This document shows, one piece after another, positions 48,685 to 57,035 of a stretch of DNA of 64,000 nucleotides. The stretch is taken from contig CAXTSX010000009.1 in NCBI GenBank assembly GCA_964247085.1, positions 1-64,000 of the forward strand. The letters are read 5' to 3'. The notes beneath the pieces are model-generated. The model was given only the letters and a program-made list of their open reading frames with translations. It did no database searches and had not been told where the DNA came from. Made by a program: the position numbers and the translations under genes. Each line of letters begins with the position of its first letter. The first letter of the stretch is position 1. The DNA is from JAAFHZ01 sp964247085. GTDB taxonomy: Bacteria > Cyanobacteriota > Cyanobacteriia > Cyanobacteriales > Chamaesiphonaceae.

Positions 48685-50037
48685 TTAGTGGTTTAAATCA
48701 TTTGAGGTGGTGGCGTGGAAGTGTAAATGACTATGGGGATTCTGACTCACTGCCGACTTATGGCGATGATGATGGTGTTCGTTATGCAAGTGGTTATGCT
48801 CATGCCACAGTCCAGTATCGACATTAGTTAACAGGTGAGGCTGAAGAGTAACATACACCACAACTAACAAGACCAAACCTATGACACTACTGTAGAAAAA
48901 ATTATGAGCAGGGAAATGGCTGCCGATCCATCCGGCCATGGGATAAGCAAACGCCCACCACAGATGACTCCAGGCAAAATGAGCGCCGTAGACTCGACCT
49001 TGCACCTCAACAGCCACCCGATCGGCAATCAAAGTTTGAGTCGGCACGTTTACCATTGTTTGGCCAACACCAGCGATCGCCCACAGCAGTAATAGACCAT
49101 CCAAATTCGCTAAATTCGCAGGCAACAAAGCCAGGGTTACTAAAACAGCTCCGCCACTGATCAACAAAACAGGGCTGATTTTCCGGGGAAGATTTCCCAA
49201 GCCGATCGATGCCAACGTGGCTCCCATCCCAAATGCCGCCATCACCCAACCATATTCAACCTTGCCCAAATACAGCATCCCTTGGACATAGCCGATCGTA
49301 TTCACCAAAATTTCGGCCCCAGCGATCGAGACTACTAGTTGCAGGGCTAGTGCATAGCGAATCAGCGGATCGGCAAATAAACAAGTCGTTCCAGCACGAA
49401 TATCGGCAATGGTTTTATCAATTGTTTTGGTTGTGGCCTGTTTCTGGGGCACGATCAATTGTCCGGGCAAAGTCACAATTAGTAGCGTCGCAACTAAAAA
49501 GGTCAGTCCATCCAAGAAAAAGACCTCTCTGGTGCCGACAAAAGCCGCGATACTGCCCGCTAAACCAGGTCCTAAAACACCAAGGAGCTGGGAAGTGGCG
49601 CTGGAGAGTGCGATCGATCTTCCCCGTTCCGCCTCGGTGGTAACTAATGGAATAGTGGCCGTGTAGGTGGGAGCGAAAAATGCATAAAACACATTGAGGG
49701 ATAACACGATCGCATAGATTTGCCAGATCTGAGTGACGAAGGGCAATAAGCAAACAATTCCCATGCGGGCCAAGTGTGTCGTCACCATCAAGTACTTGCG
49801 ATCGATCCGATCGGCTATCACACCGGCAATGGGAGACAGCACCACAAAAGCTAGTACCCGCAGCGTGAGCGCCCCAGCTAAAACCGTTCCGGCCTGTTCT
49901 CCAGCCAGCTCAAAGGCCAATAATGCCAATCCCAGCCAAGTGAGTGCATCTCCCACCAGATTAATAGTCTGGGCTAAATACAGTCTGGCAAAGATGGGAT
50001 TTTCTAAGCCTTGCAGCCACCCTGGATGCTGTTTCAT
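48685..50037 (-). CDS. MFS transporter with C-terminal histidine-rich tail
   Basis: A 450-residue major-facilitator protein with about 12 helices, of the EntS-like exporter group: NPIFARLYLAQTINLVGDALTWLGLALL at the start and the MFS loop AGVIADRIDRKYLMV between helices 2 and 3. The last 40 residues are cytoplasmic and hold 14 His, several in HNHLHNEHHHHRH and PHSHLHFH runs. Such tails bind Zn, Ni or Co and occur on metal transporters and chaperones. A role in metal or metal-chelate efflux is likely but unproven. It is a single gene. Confidence 0.88.
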   Translation of the reverse strand: MKQHPGWLQGLENPIFARLYLAQTINLVGDALTWLGLALLAFELAGEQAGTVLAGALTLRVLAFVVLSPIAGVIADRIDRKYLMVTTHLARMGIVCLLPFVTQIWQIYAIVLSLNVFYAFFAPTYTATIPLVTTEAERGRSIALSSATSQLLGVLGPGLAGSIAAFVGTREVFFLDGLTFLVATLLIVTLPGQLIVPQKQATTKTIDKTIADIRAGTTCLFADPLIRYALALQLVVSIAGAEILVNTIGYVQGMLYLGKVEYGWVMAAFGMGATLASIGLGNLPRKISPVLLISGGAVLVTLALLPANLANLDGLLLLWAIAGVGQTMVNVPTQTLIADRVAVEVQGRVYGAHFAWSHLWWAFAYPMAGWIGSHFPAHNFFYSSVIGLVLLVVVYVTLQPHLLTNVDTGLWHEHNHLHNEHHHHRHKSAVSQNPHSHLHFHATTSNDLNH

Positions 50038-50090
50038 TTTTCAAGTAAAAAAGCTTTCACTTCTAGGATAGAGCGTATTAGGCAACTAAA

Positions 50091-50555
50091 TTAATCTAGA
50101 TTCTTGCTCATCAAAGCATTCGACAAAGCCACTCCCCGAATCACCGGACAGCACTGTTCGATAATTAAAAATCCAAAGCTTGTAAAAAATGGCTGCGCTG
50201 TAAGACTGACATGGGAAGTGAGCATGGTAACGCCTTGAGCGGTGGCAGATTGATGAATGTGGTTCATCAGCAGGGAGCCAACTCCTTGTCTGGCAACAGC
50301 ACCAGCCACAAAGAAGTGATCAATGTAACCACTAGATTGCACATCGGCATAAGCCACGATCTTCCCGGCGATTTCTACTACAAATGGTTTGATCTCGCGC
50401 ATTTTATTAATCCATTGTTCTCGATCGATCTCCGCTGGTGCCCAGGCATTAATTTGCTCTGGGGTGTAATCTTGACTGGCAATCTCATGAATGGCTGAGA
50501 AAAAGACCTGGTAAAGTGCTAGTTCATCACCAATGCGAAATTCTCGAATGATCAT
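50091..50555 (-). CDS. GNAT-family N-acetyltransferase
   Basis: A 154-residue protein with the GNAT core: FVVEIAGKIVAYADVQ, YIDHFFVAGAVARQGVGSLLM (acetyl-CoA loop RQGVGS) and AQPFFTSFGFLIIEQ. It is similar to small stand-alone bacterial GNATs without known substrate. Its start region faces a Uma2-family gene 16 bases away on the other strand, so the two share a short promoter gap. Confidence 0.87.
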   Translation of the reverse strand: MIIREFRIGDELALYQVFFSAIHEIASQDYTPEQINAWAPAEIDREQWINKMREIKPFVVEIAGKIVAYADVQSSGYIDHFFVAGAVARQGVGSLLMNHIHQSATAQGVTMLTSHVSLTAQPFFTSFGFLIIEQCCPVIRGVALSNALMSKNLD

Positions 50556-50601
50556 AAAAAACTGAGCTAAAATGAGATGGACTCGCAGGAGAATGATGCT
50601 G

Positions 50602-51153
50602 ATGAGCGTAACTATTGCTAAGTGGACAATCGACCAGTATCACCAATTAGTTGCTACTGGTATTTTAGACGATCGACGGGTGGAACTATTAGCAGGAGAT
50701 ATTATCGAGATGCCCCCAGAAGGAATGCCCCATGCCTTTTACTGTGATAGAACGGTGGAATATTTAAGGGCACTACTCAAAACTAGAGCGAAAGTACGAG
50801 AAGCTCACCCCATTACTCTCTCCAATAATTCTGAACCGGAACCAGACGTGGCGATCGTGCGGCTGCCAGATACCCAATATCTTACTCATCATCCCTATCC
50901 CGCAGATATTTTTTGGTTGATTGAATATGCAGATAGTACGCTAGCCAAAGATCTTAATACCAAACAGAGCATTTACGCTCAAGCGGGAATTCTAGAATAT
51001 TGGGTCGTCAATCTGACGGCATCAGAGTTAATTGTGTTTAGAGATGTTGGTCATGATGGCTATGCAACAGAGACTAAGTTGAATTCTGGATCGATCGCCC
51101 CGTTATCTTTTCCAGATGTGGCAGTCGAAGTCCAGCGGTTGTTTAGCATTTAA
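50602..51153 (+). CDS. Uma2-family (DUF820) nuclease-like protein
   Basis: A 183-residue protein from the ATG at 50602; starts at 50593 or 50596 would lie too close to AGGAG (50588-50592). It has the Uma2 restriction-endonuclease-like fold: DRRVELLAGDIIEMPPEG, SEPEPDVAIVRLPD and FWLIEYADSTLAKDLNTKQSIYAQAG, with the PD-(D/E)xK-type acidic residues in the last two. These proteins are very numerous in cyanobacteria, and their role is unclear. It is not near a transposase of its own. Confidence 0.9.
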   Translation: MSVTIAKWTIDQYHQLVATGILDDRRVELLAGDIIEMPPEGMPHAFYCDRTVEYLRALLKTRAKVREAHPITLSNNSEPEPDVAIVRLPDTQYLTHHPYPADIFWLIEYADSTLAKDLNTKQSIYAQAGILEYWVVNLTASELIVFRDVGHDGYATETKLNSGSIAPLSFPDVAVEVQRLFSI

Positions 51154-51188
51154 GATAAAGTGAGGCGATCAAAATTTTACGAGTAACT

Positions 51189-51560
51189 ATGAATAATAAA
51201 GACAAACTCCTGTGTGCTATCTACGCCTTGATTGCCCTAGTAGCATTGCCAGCTACTTGGATCAACAATCTTGCTTTCATAACCCAGGCTAACCATTCTT
51301 CTATAGCCGACTTTTTTGGGGCCGCCTATGTGAATGCAGCAGCAGCCTCGCTCTCCAACGATCTATTTTTGTTAGCTCTGGCTACCTGCATTTTTATGGT
51401 AGTTGAAGGTCGGCGAGTCGGAGTTCGGTATGTATGGCTGTACATTTTACTATCAGCTTTAATTGCAATTAGCGTGACTTTTCCGTTGTTTCTGCTGGCT
51501 AGACAAATCAAGATTTCCCAAGAGCCACCACAAAACAATCATGTTCAGACAGTTAGCTAA
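51189..51560 (+). CDS. DUF2834 membrane protein
   Basis: A 123-residue protein with three hydrophobic helices (about 8-25, 56-75 and 83-104) and the phrases YALIALVALPATWINN and DLFLLALATCIFMVVEGRRVG, as in DUF2834 proteins. Function is unknown. It follows the Uma2 gene by 35 bases and may be cotranscribed with it. Confidence 0.75.
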   Translation: MNNKDKLLCAIYALIALVALPATWINNLAFITQANHSSIADFFGAAYVNAAAASLSNDLFLLALATCIFMVVEGRRVGVRYVWLYILLSALIAISVTFPLFLLARQIKISQEPPQNNHVQTVS

Positions 51561-51587
51561 ATCGCTAAAGTTACCCAATTAGCGGTT

Positions 51588-52214
51588 CTAAAATAGCGGA
51601 TAATTGTGGAATAAATAGGGTTCCAGATCTGTCTGGGCTTGTTCTTCTAAGAGTCCGATCGATACCTCTATTCCACCATCTCGCAAAATCTGAATTCCAG
51701 TGCCAGCGTTGCGCGGATCAGGATCGAGCATTGCCACAAAGATTTGTTTGATGCCGATGGCAACAAGAGCCTGGGCACAAGAGGGCGTTCTGCCATGAAA
51801 TGAGCAAGGTTCTAAAGTGACGTAGGCTGCGATCGATGAAAGGTCGCCAGAAATCCGAGACAAAGCCATTGCCTCGGCGTGCTGCTGGCCAGGGGGCTGA
51901 GTGTGACCGAGTGCGACAATCTTTCTATCTTGGACTAGGACGCAGCCAACAGATTGATGAGCCGCCCGAGGCGGGATTTCGATGCCTTGCTGTATTCCCA
52001 GCACAAATTCATGGCCGTCTAGTTCCATGATGGCTTCTCCTTGCAAAATATAAAAGAACTGACGCGAAACGCTATGGAAATGACGTTGTTCTTTTTGTCC
52101 TGGTGGAACACACTCTTCAATGATGCTGAAATTATCATGCTGTAGAAGATGCCAGCCGCTACAACCTTCTCCCCACAAATAATGTTCAGCCGTCGATGTA
52201 TTAATTACAGTCAT
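51588..52214 (-). CDS. cupin fused to a RibD-type deaminase domain (chimeric gene)
   Basis: A 208-residue protein from the ATG at 52214 (MTVINTSTAEHYLWGEGCSGWHLL). Residues 1-86 are a cupin (HFHSVSRQFFYILQGEAIMEL, GIEIPPRAAHQ) that lacks its usual last strands. From residue 88 the chain is the deaminase of riboflavin enzyme RibD (SVGCVLVQDRKIVALGHT), with zinc ligands H112, E114, C137 and C146 in QQHAEAMAL and LEPCSFHGRTPSC, but without the first helix and SPNP turn. Each partner misses about 25 residues exactly at the joint, so it looks like an in-frame deletion fusion. Zinc ligands are complete, so activity is possible but not assured. Confidence 0.8.
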   Translation of the reverse strand: MTVINTSTAEHYLWGEGCSGWHLLQHDNFSIIEECVPPGQKEQRHFHSVSRQFFYILQGEAIMELDGHEFVLGIQQGIEIPPRAAHQSVGCVLVQDRKIVALGHTQPPGQQHAEAMALSRISGDLSSIAAYVTLEPCSFHGRTPSCAQALVAIGIKQIFVAMLDPDPRNAGTGIQILRDGGIEVSIGLLEEQAQTDLEPYLFHNYPLF

Positions 52215-52303
52215 AGTAGTTCGACTCAAAATATTGTCTACTATTTTAATGTTAACCAACTTAGGGAATCACTTCGGATGAAAATGTTAATCTACAAAAC
52301 CAT

Positions 52304-52711
52304 CTAGATAAATAGACTAGGAGACACCTGAAACATTACACCGAGTTTTTTGGCTTGTAATTTACTAATTGCTCGTTTACCATTCACTACTTCGGATACG
52401 ACTCCACTAGAGCCGATCACTCCAACTAGATCAGATTGTTTTCTGCCACTAGCTTGAAGGAGGTATTGCAATATTTCGGCTGGAGATTGTGTTCTCCAAT
52501 CATCCATTGGACAGATTTTGAATTCGTAGTCTTTGACTAACATTATCGCCAAGTCATATAGTGCCAATTCCTCTGGAGTACGCTCTTTCTTGAATACAAA
52601 ATGTTCAACCACAGCTAATGCTTGTTGATACTCTTCTTTATTCTCAATGATTTTAGGCTGATATTTGGTCAGAAGGCCAACGTATTGCTCTCGGTCAAAA
52701 ATAAGGGTCAT
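52304..52711 (-). CDS. HigA-type antitoxin (XRE helix-turn-helix)
   Basis: A 135-residue protein from the ATG at 52711 (MTLIFDREQYVGLLTKYQ). The N-terminal half has the HigA-type region KIIENKEEYQQALAVVEHFV, and the C-terminal half an XRE helix-turn-helix (GRKQSDLVGVIGSSGVVSEVVNGKRAISK). HigA binds and neutralises a HigB mRNA interferase encoded just upstream. Here the upstream higB is only a C-terminal remnant, so this antitoxin is an orphan. It overlaps that remnant by 17 bases. Confidence 0.87.
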   Translation of the reverse strand: MTLIFDREQYVGLLTKYQPKIIENKEEYQQALAVVEHFVFKKERTPEELALYDLAIMLVKDYEFKICPMDDWRTQSPAEILQYLLQASGRKQSDLVGVIGSSGVVSEVVNGKRAISKLQAKKLGVMFQVSPSLFI

Positions 52712-52841
52712 TTTTCCACTTGTCCTTACTATAGTCAGCATGAGTTAGAAAATATTTGTAATAAACTACCTGACGCTCATAGTCTATTCCTACGATTAAC
52801 CGGTAGCTATTCCCTTTGATATTGAAAACTGTAAAACTGTT
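52695..52841 (-). pseudogene. higB toxin remnant (C-terminal part only)
   Basis: Right after the recF stop, and in the same frame, the minus strand reads NSFTVFNIKGNSYRLIVGID, YERQVVYYKYFLTHADYSKD and KWKNDPYF before a stop. This matches the C-terminal half of HigB toxins (F-N-I-K-G-N-x-Y-R-L, then T-H-A-D/E-Y-x-K). No start codon precedes it: the first 45 or so residues of the toxin are missing, replaced by the 3' end of recF. It ends 17 bases into higA. Read-through of the recF stop would be the only way to make this peptide as a RecF extension. Confidence 0.8.
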
Positions 52842-53951
52842 TTATTCCACAATCCGCCCCCCTTCCACTCGTAAAATCTGCGCCGCATCCAACCACTTGG
52901 CATCAAAAGCCCCCAAATGCGTCGTTGTCACAATCGTCTGAAACCTGTCCGCAATCACCGATAATAATTGATTCTGGCGATGCAAATCCAACTCCGCCAA
53001 CACATCATCCAACAACAACAGCGGTGACTCCTGCACAATTTGTTCAATCAACTCCAACTCCGCCAACTTCAGCGCCAACACCAACGTCCGCTGCTGACCC
53101 TGGGAACCATAAGCCTTCGCTGGCGTACCATCGATCGATAGCTGCAAATCATCCCGATGCGGCCCAATCAGTGTAGTTCCCAAACTCACTTCTGCCACCT
53201 GCCGCTGCTGCAAGCGCTCCTGAAAAGTCTGATAAATACTCTCCACACTATTGTCCCCCACCGCCACACTGGGTAAGTAATCGATCGATAGTTGCTCCCG
53301 TTCTTGACTAATTAAGCCATGCCAATGTCGTGCGATCGGCACCAATCTCTCCAGAATCCGGGCGCGCCGTCGCATTACTTTAGTTCCGGCGTTGATCAAT
53401 TGCTGATTCCATAGTTCTAATTCGGTGCTAGATATCGATCGATCTTCCCCTTGCTTTAACAATGCATTTCTTTGTTTCAATACCTGTTGGTAGCTCTGCA
53501 AAATATGTCCGTAGACTGGCTCAATTTGCAGTAACAAACCATCAATCCAATGTCGCCGTCGTTCCGGTGCCCCGCGTACCAAATCCAAATCTAAACAGGA
53601 AAATTCCACCGCATTAAAATTTCCTAAGAAATCCATCTGCCGCCGCAGCTTTTCTTGATTCACTTCTGCGGTTCGTCGCCCTTGGGCGCGGAGAGTGAGG
53701 CTGATATCTACCGTGCCATGCAACCGATCAATCTGTCCTTGAATCCGTCCTTCTACCGCACCAGTAGCCACCAAATCGCGATCCTTGCTCACCCGGTGAC
53801 TCTTTAGAGTAGCTAACAGCTCCACTGCTTCTAGCAGATTAGATTTACCTTGAGCATTCTCGCCCAAGATAATTGTCTTGGGCGCGGTGAACTCGATCAA
53901 CTGATCTTGGTAGTTACGAAAATGGCGGAGCTGGAGCTTTTTAAGAAACAC
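52842..53951 (-). CDS. recF: DNA replication and repair protein RecF
   Basis: A 369-residue SMC-like ATPase that loads RecA on gapped DNA with RecO and RecR. Walker A is GENAQGKSNLLEAVELL (30-46). Signature FAQ-like SYGSQGQQRTLVLALKLAE and Walker B PLLLLDDVLAELD are present. The C-terminal end (GGRIVE) is normal. It starts three bases after the P-type ATPase stop, so the two are in one transcript. Immediately after the stop comes the higB remnant. Confidence 0.96.
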   Translation of the reverse strand: MFLKKLQLRHFRNYQDQLIEFTAPKTIILGENAQGKSNLLEAVELLATLKSHRVSKDRDLVATGAVEGRIQGQIDRLHGTVDISLTLRAQGRRTAEVNQEKLRRQMDFLGNFNAVEFSCLDLDLVRGAPERRRHWIDGLLLQIEPVYGHILQSYQQVLKQRNALLKQGEDRSISSTELELWNQQLINAGTKVMRRRARILERLVPIARHWHGLISQEREQLSIDYLPSVAVGDNSVESIYQTFQERLQQRQVAEVSLGTTLIGPHRDDLQLSIDGTPAKAYGSQGQQRTLVLALKLAELELIEQIVQESPLLLLDDVLAELDLHRQNQLLSVIADRFQTIVTTTHLGAFDAKWLDAAQILRVEGGRIVE

Positions 53952-53954
53952 AGA

Positions 53955-56762
53955 TTACGACTTGCGGGAATACCAGCGGAGGAAAAGCTTTTCACCTTCA
54001 ATCCAAACTAGCATTAACATACTAAACCCCACACAAATTCCGAGTTCCAGCATGTCTAAGGGGTGAGTGCCAAAGAAGCTCTGGAAGGGTGGAAAATAGA
54101 CCAAAGCTAGTTGCAGCAAAGTCGTGACTGATACGGCCCAGAGCAAATAGGGATTAGTAAAGAAATTGATTTCGATTAAAAGTTGACTGTTCGATCGAAT
54201 AGCCAAAGCATGAGCCATCTGCGCCAAACAGAGTGTCGTAAAGACGACGGTTTTCCAGGTGTCGTGATCGCGGGGGTAACTTGGAGCAGTAGTGTAGTCG
54301 TACATAATCTTCATCATGAAAATCGTCAAGATCCCAAACACCAGACCAATTCGAATCATGTAAGAACCTAACCCCCGCGCAAAGATACTTTCCTTGGGAT
54401 GGAAAGGCGATCGATTCATCACATTGGGTTCAGGTGGTTCCACCGCCAAGGCCAAGGCGGGCAGGCCATCAGTTACCAAGTTCATCCACAAAATTTGGAG
54501 TGGCGATAAGGGCACTCCACCCATGCCCAGCAGCGGAGCAGCCGCAATGGTCAGAACCTCGCCAATATTACTACCCAAAATGTACTTAATGAAACGCCGA
54601 ATGTTGGTATACACTACCCGTCCTTCTTCGGTAGCAGCAACGATCGAAGCAAAGTTGTCATCGAGCAGTATCATGTCGCTGGCTTCTTTACTAACATCCG
54701 TACCCGTAATACCCATCGCCACCCCAATATCAGCTTGCTTGAGCGCCGGAGCATCATTCACTCCATCACCAGTCATAGCCACCAGATGGTGGCGGGTTTG
54801 CAGTGCTTTCACAATCCGCAGCTTGTGCTCAGGACTAACCCGCGCATAGACGTTAGTATCATCAACAATATCCTCTAAGTCCTCGGTGCTCATTTTGGCC
54901 AGTTCAGCGCCTGTGACTACGCGGCAGGATGGTTGGGCGATGCCTAAATCTACGGCGATCGCTTGCGCTGTTAATTGATGGTCACCGGTAATCATGACAG
55001 TACGAATTCCGGCGGTCTTACATTTCGCCACCGCTTCTCGCACCTCTGGTCGGGGTGCGTCTAACATCCCCACTAAACCCAACCAGATCAGGTTCTGCTC
55101 GGCGCGATCGTCACCAGCCTGGGGCACCTGAACCAATTTTCGATGAGCCAAACCCAGCACCCGCAAGCCCTGGCCAGCCAGCTGATTGTTTTGTTGCAGA
55201 ATCTGTTGCCGTTGCTCGGCAGTCATCGGGGAGATTACGCTATCGATCGCTACCCCCTGGCAACGTTCTAAGATCATTTCTGGTGAGCCTTTAGTAAATA
55301 GCACATAGCCTTGATCTTGCTGACAGATCACGCTCATGCGCTTTCGATCGCTATCAAAGGGAATTTCGCCGACTCTGGGTAAAATTTGCTGACTAGCCGC
55401 CTGACTAACACCAGCTTTTTCAGCTAAAACCACCAAGGCACCCTCAGTTGGGTCGCCAATAATTTGCCACTGGTTATCATTAAATTGCAACAGAGCATCA
55501 TTACAGAGCGTCGCCCCCCATAACAACCGAGTCACATCAGGGTAAGTAGCTGCGTCAGTCTTCGTCCCCGTAATCTGAAACTGACCATTAGGCTGATAAC
55601 CTTCACCAGTAATCGTTACATCGTGTTCTAGGGTAGCTACTTTTTGCACTACCATTTTATTTTGAGTGAGTGTTCCGGTTTTATCGGAACAAATTGTAGT
55701 CACACTCCCCAAGGTTTCCACTGCTGGCAAACGCCGAATTAGAGCTTGCCGCCGTACCATTCGTTGAGTGCCCAGCGCCAGCGTAATAGTGATCACTGCT
55801 GGTAAGCTTTCTGGCACCACCGCCACAGCCATACTCAGCGAAACTTCGACTAACTCCCGAAACATCTTGATATCAAAGCTATTTTTCAACAAACTGGGGA
55901 TCATACCGCCAATTACAACTAAGGCCACTAACACCAAAGAGCCTTTCACCAACACATTCCCTAACTGGGTAATCCTTTGTTGGAGGGGAGTTGGCTCGGT
56001 TTCTACCGACTGCAACAGCGCGGCAATTTTGCCCAGCTCGGTCTGCATTCCCGTTTTGGTAACTACGGCCTCGCCCCGCCCCACTAATACTTCGGTGCCT
56101 TGATAAACTAGGTTCAGCCGATCGCCTAAATCGACATCTGCTTCCAAATCTAGTCGGGCATTCTTGTCCACGGCGGTGGCTTCCCCCGTCAGAGCTGCTT
56201 CCCGGATTTGCAGATTAGCAGCTTCTAACAGCCGACCATCAGCGGCCAGCTTCACCCCGGCTTCAATTAAAATAATGTCCCCCGGTACCAACTGCCGTCC
56301 GTCAATTTCCGTCACTTGACCATCCCGTTTTACCCGCACCTGTGGTGAAGATAATTGCTTGAGAGCGGCTAAGGCTTCTTCAGCTTTGCTTTCCTGCAAA
56401 TAACCCATAATACCGTTCAAAATTACCACCGACATAATGGCGATCGTATCCTTAAAGGGAAATCCCTTGAATTCTCCCGCATGCATACTCCAAATATCCA
56501 TCACCCCCGACACCACCGCCACGAAGATCAGCATGATCAGCATGATGTTGGTGAACTGATCGAGCAAAATTTGCCAGCGGCTCCGACCAGCGGCGGCTAC
56601 TAACTCATTGCTACCATACTGAACTAGTCTTTCTTCTACCTGATGACTATTTAATCCATTTTTGGCATCAACCTGAAGTTGAGCTAAAGACTGATCGATA
56701 TTGAGCGTATGCCAAGCAGTATCATCGATATTAGCAAGACGGGGAGCCGGAGAACTGGTCAT
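53955..56762 (-). CDS. calcium-type P-type cation ATPase (PacL-like)
   Basis: A 935-residue P2A-type pump. The phosphorylated Asp is D360 in DKTGTLTQNKM. TGEA, the nucleotide domain and GDGVNDAPALK are present. Ca2+-site residues of SERCA are mostly kept: Glu in VPESLPAV (helix 4, where PEGLP is usual), Asn and Glu in SNIGEVLT (helix 5) and Asn, Thr, Asp in NLVTDGLPAL (helix 6). This fits Ca2+ export, but related pumps move Na+ or Mn2+. It is the first gene of the ATPase-recF pair. Confidence 0.92.
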   Translation of the reverse strand: MTSSPAPRLANIDDTAWHTLNIDQSLAQLQVDAKNGLNSHQVEERLVQYGSNELVAAAGRSRWQILLDQFTNIMLIMLIFVAVVSGVMDIWSMHAGEFKGFPFKDTIAIMSVVILNGIMGYLQESKAEEALAALKQLSSPQVRVKRDGQVTEIDGRQLVPGDIILIEAGVKLAADGRLLEAANLQIREAALTGEATAVDKNARLDLEADVDLGDRLNLVYQGTEVLVGRGEAVVTKTGMQTELGKIAALLQSVETEPTPLQQRITQLGNVLVKGSLVLVALVVIGGMIPSLLKNSFDIKMFRELVEVSLSMAVAVVPESLPAVITITLALGTQRMVRRQALIRRLPAVETLGSVTTICSDKTGTLTQNKMVVQKVATLEHDVTITGEGYQPNGQFQITGTKTDAATYPDVTRLLWGATLCNDALLQFNDNQWQIIGDPTEGALVVLAEKAGVSQAASQQILPRVGEIPFDSDRKRMSVICQQDQGYVLFTKGSPEMILERCQGVAIDSVISPMTAEQRQQILQQNNQLAGQGLRVLGLAHRKLVQVPQAGDDRAEQNLIWLGLVGMLDAPRPEVREAVAKCKTAGIRTVMITGDHQLTAQAIAVDLGIAQPSCRVVTGAELAKMSTEDLEDIVDDTNVYARVSPEHKLRIVKALQTRHHLVAMTGDGVNDAPALKQADIGVAMGITGTDVSKEASDMILLDDNFASIVAATEEGRVVYTNIRRFIKYILGSNIGEVLTIAAAPLLGMGGVPLSPLQILWMNLVTDGLPALALAVEPPEPNVMNRSPFHPKESIFARGLGSYMIRIGLVFGILTIFMMKIMYDYTTAPSYPRDHDTWKTVVFTTLCLAQMAHALAIRSNSQLLIEINFFTNPYLLWAVSVTTLLQLALVYFPPFQSFFGTHPLDMLELGICVGFSMLMLVWIEGEKLFLRWYSRKS

Positions 56763-57035
56763 AAACTATGGGGGGCTATAGGGTCAGCAAAATGCTAAGC
56801 TGGCGAGGATAGGTCGTTAATATATAGAGCAGATGCTAATCAAATCTCTAGGAACACTGTCTTTATACTATATATGATTCTAAACTTACGCTTGGTTCTA
56901 GTCTAGATATACGACTGATGGCCAGACGATCGACATAAATCCCACAATATTGATTGAACATTCTATAAAAGACATCCATACCTGTTACAAATCTATTTCG
57001 CAGCCACTAAATCCTATTATCTCCTAATCTGATCC

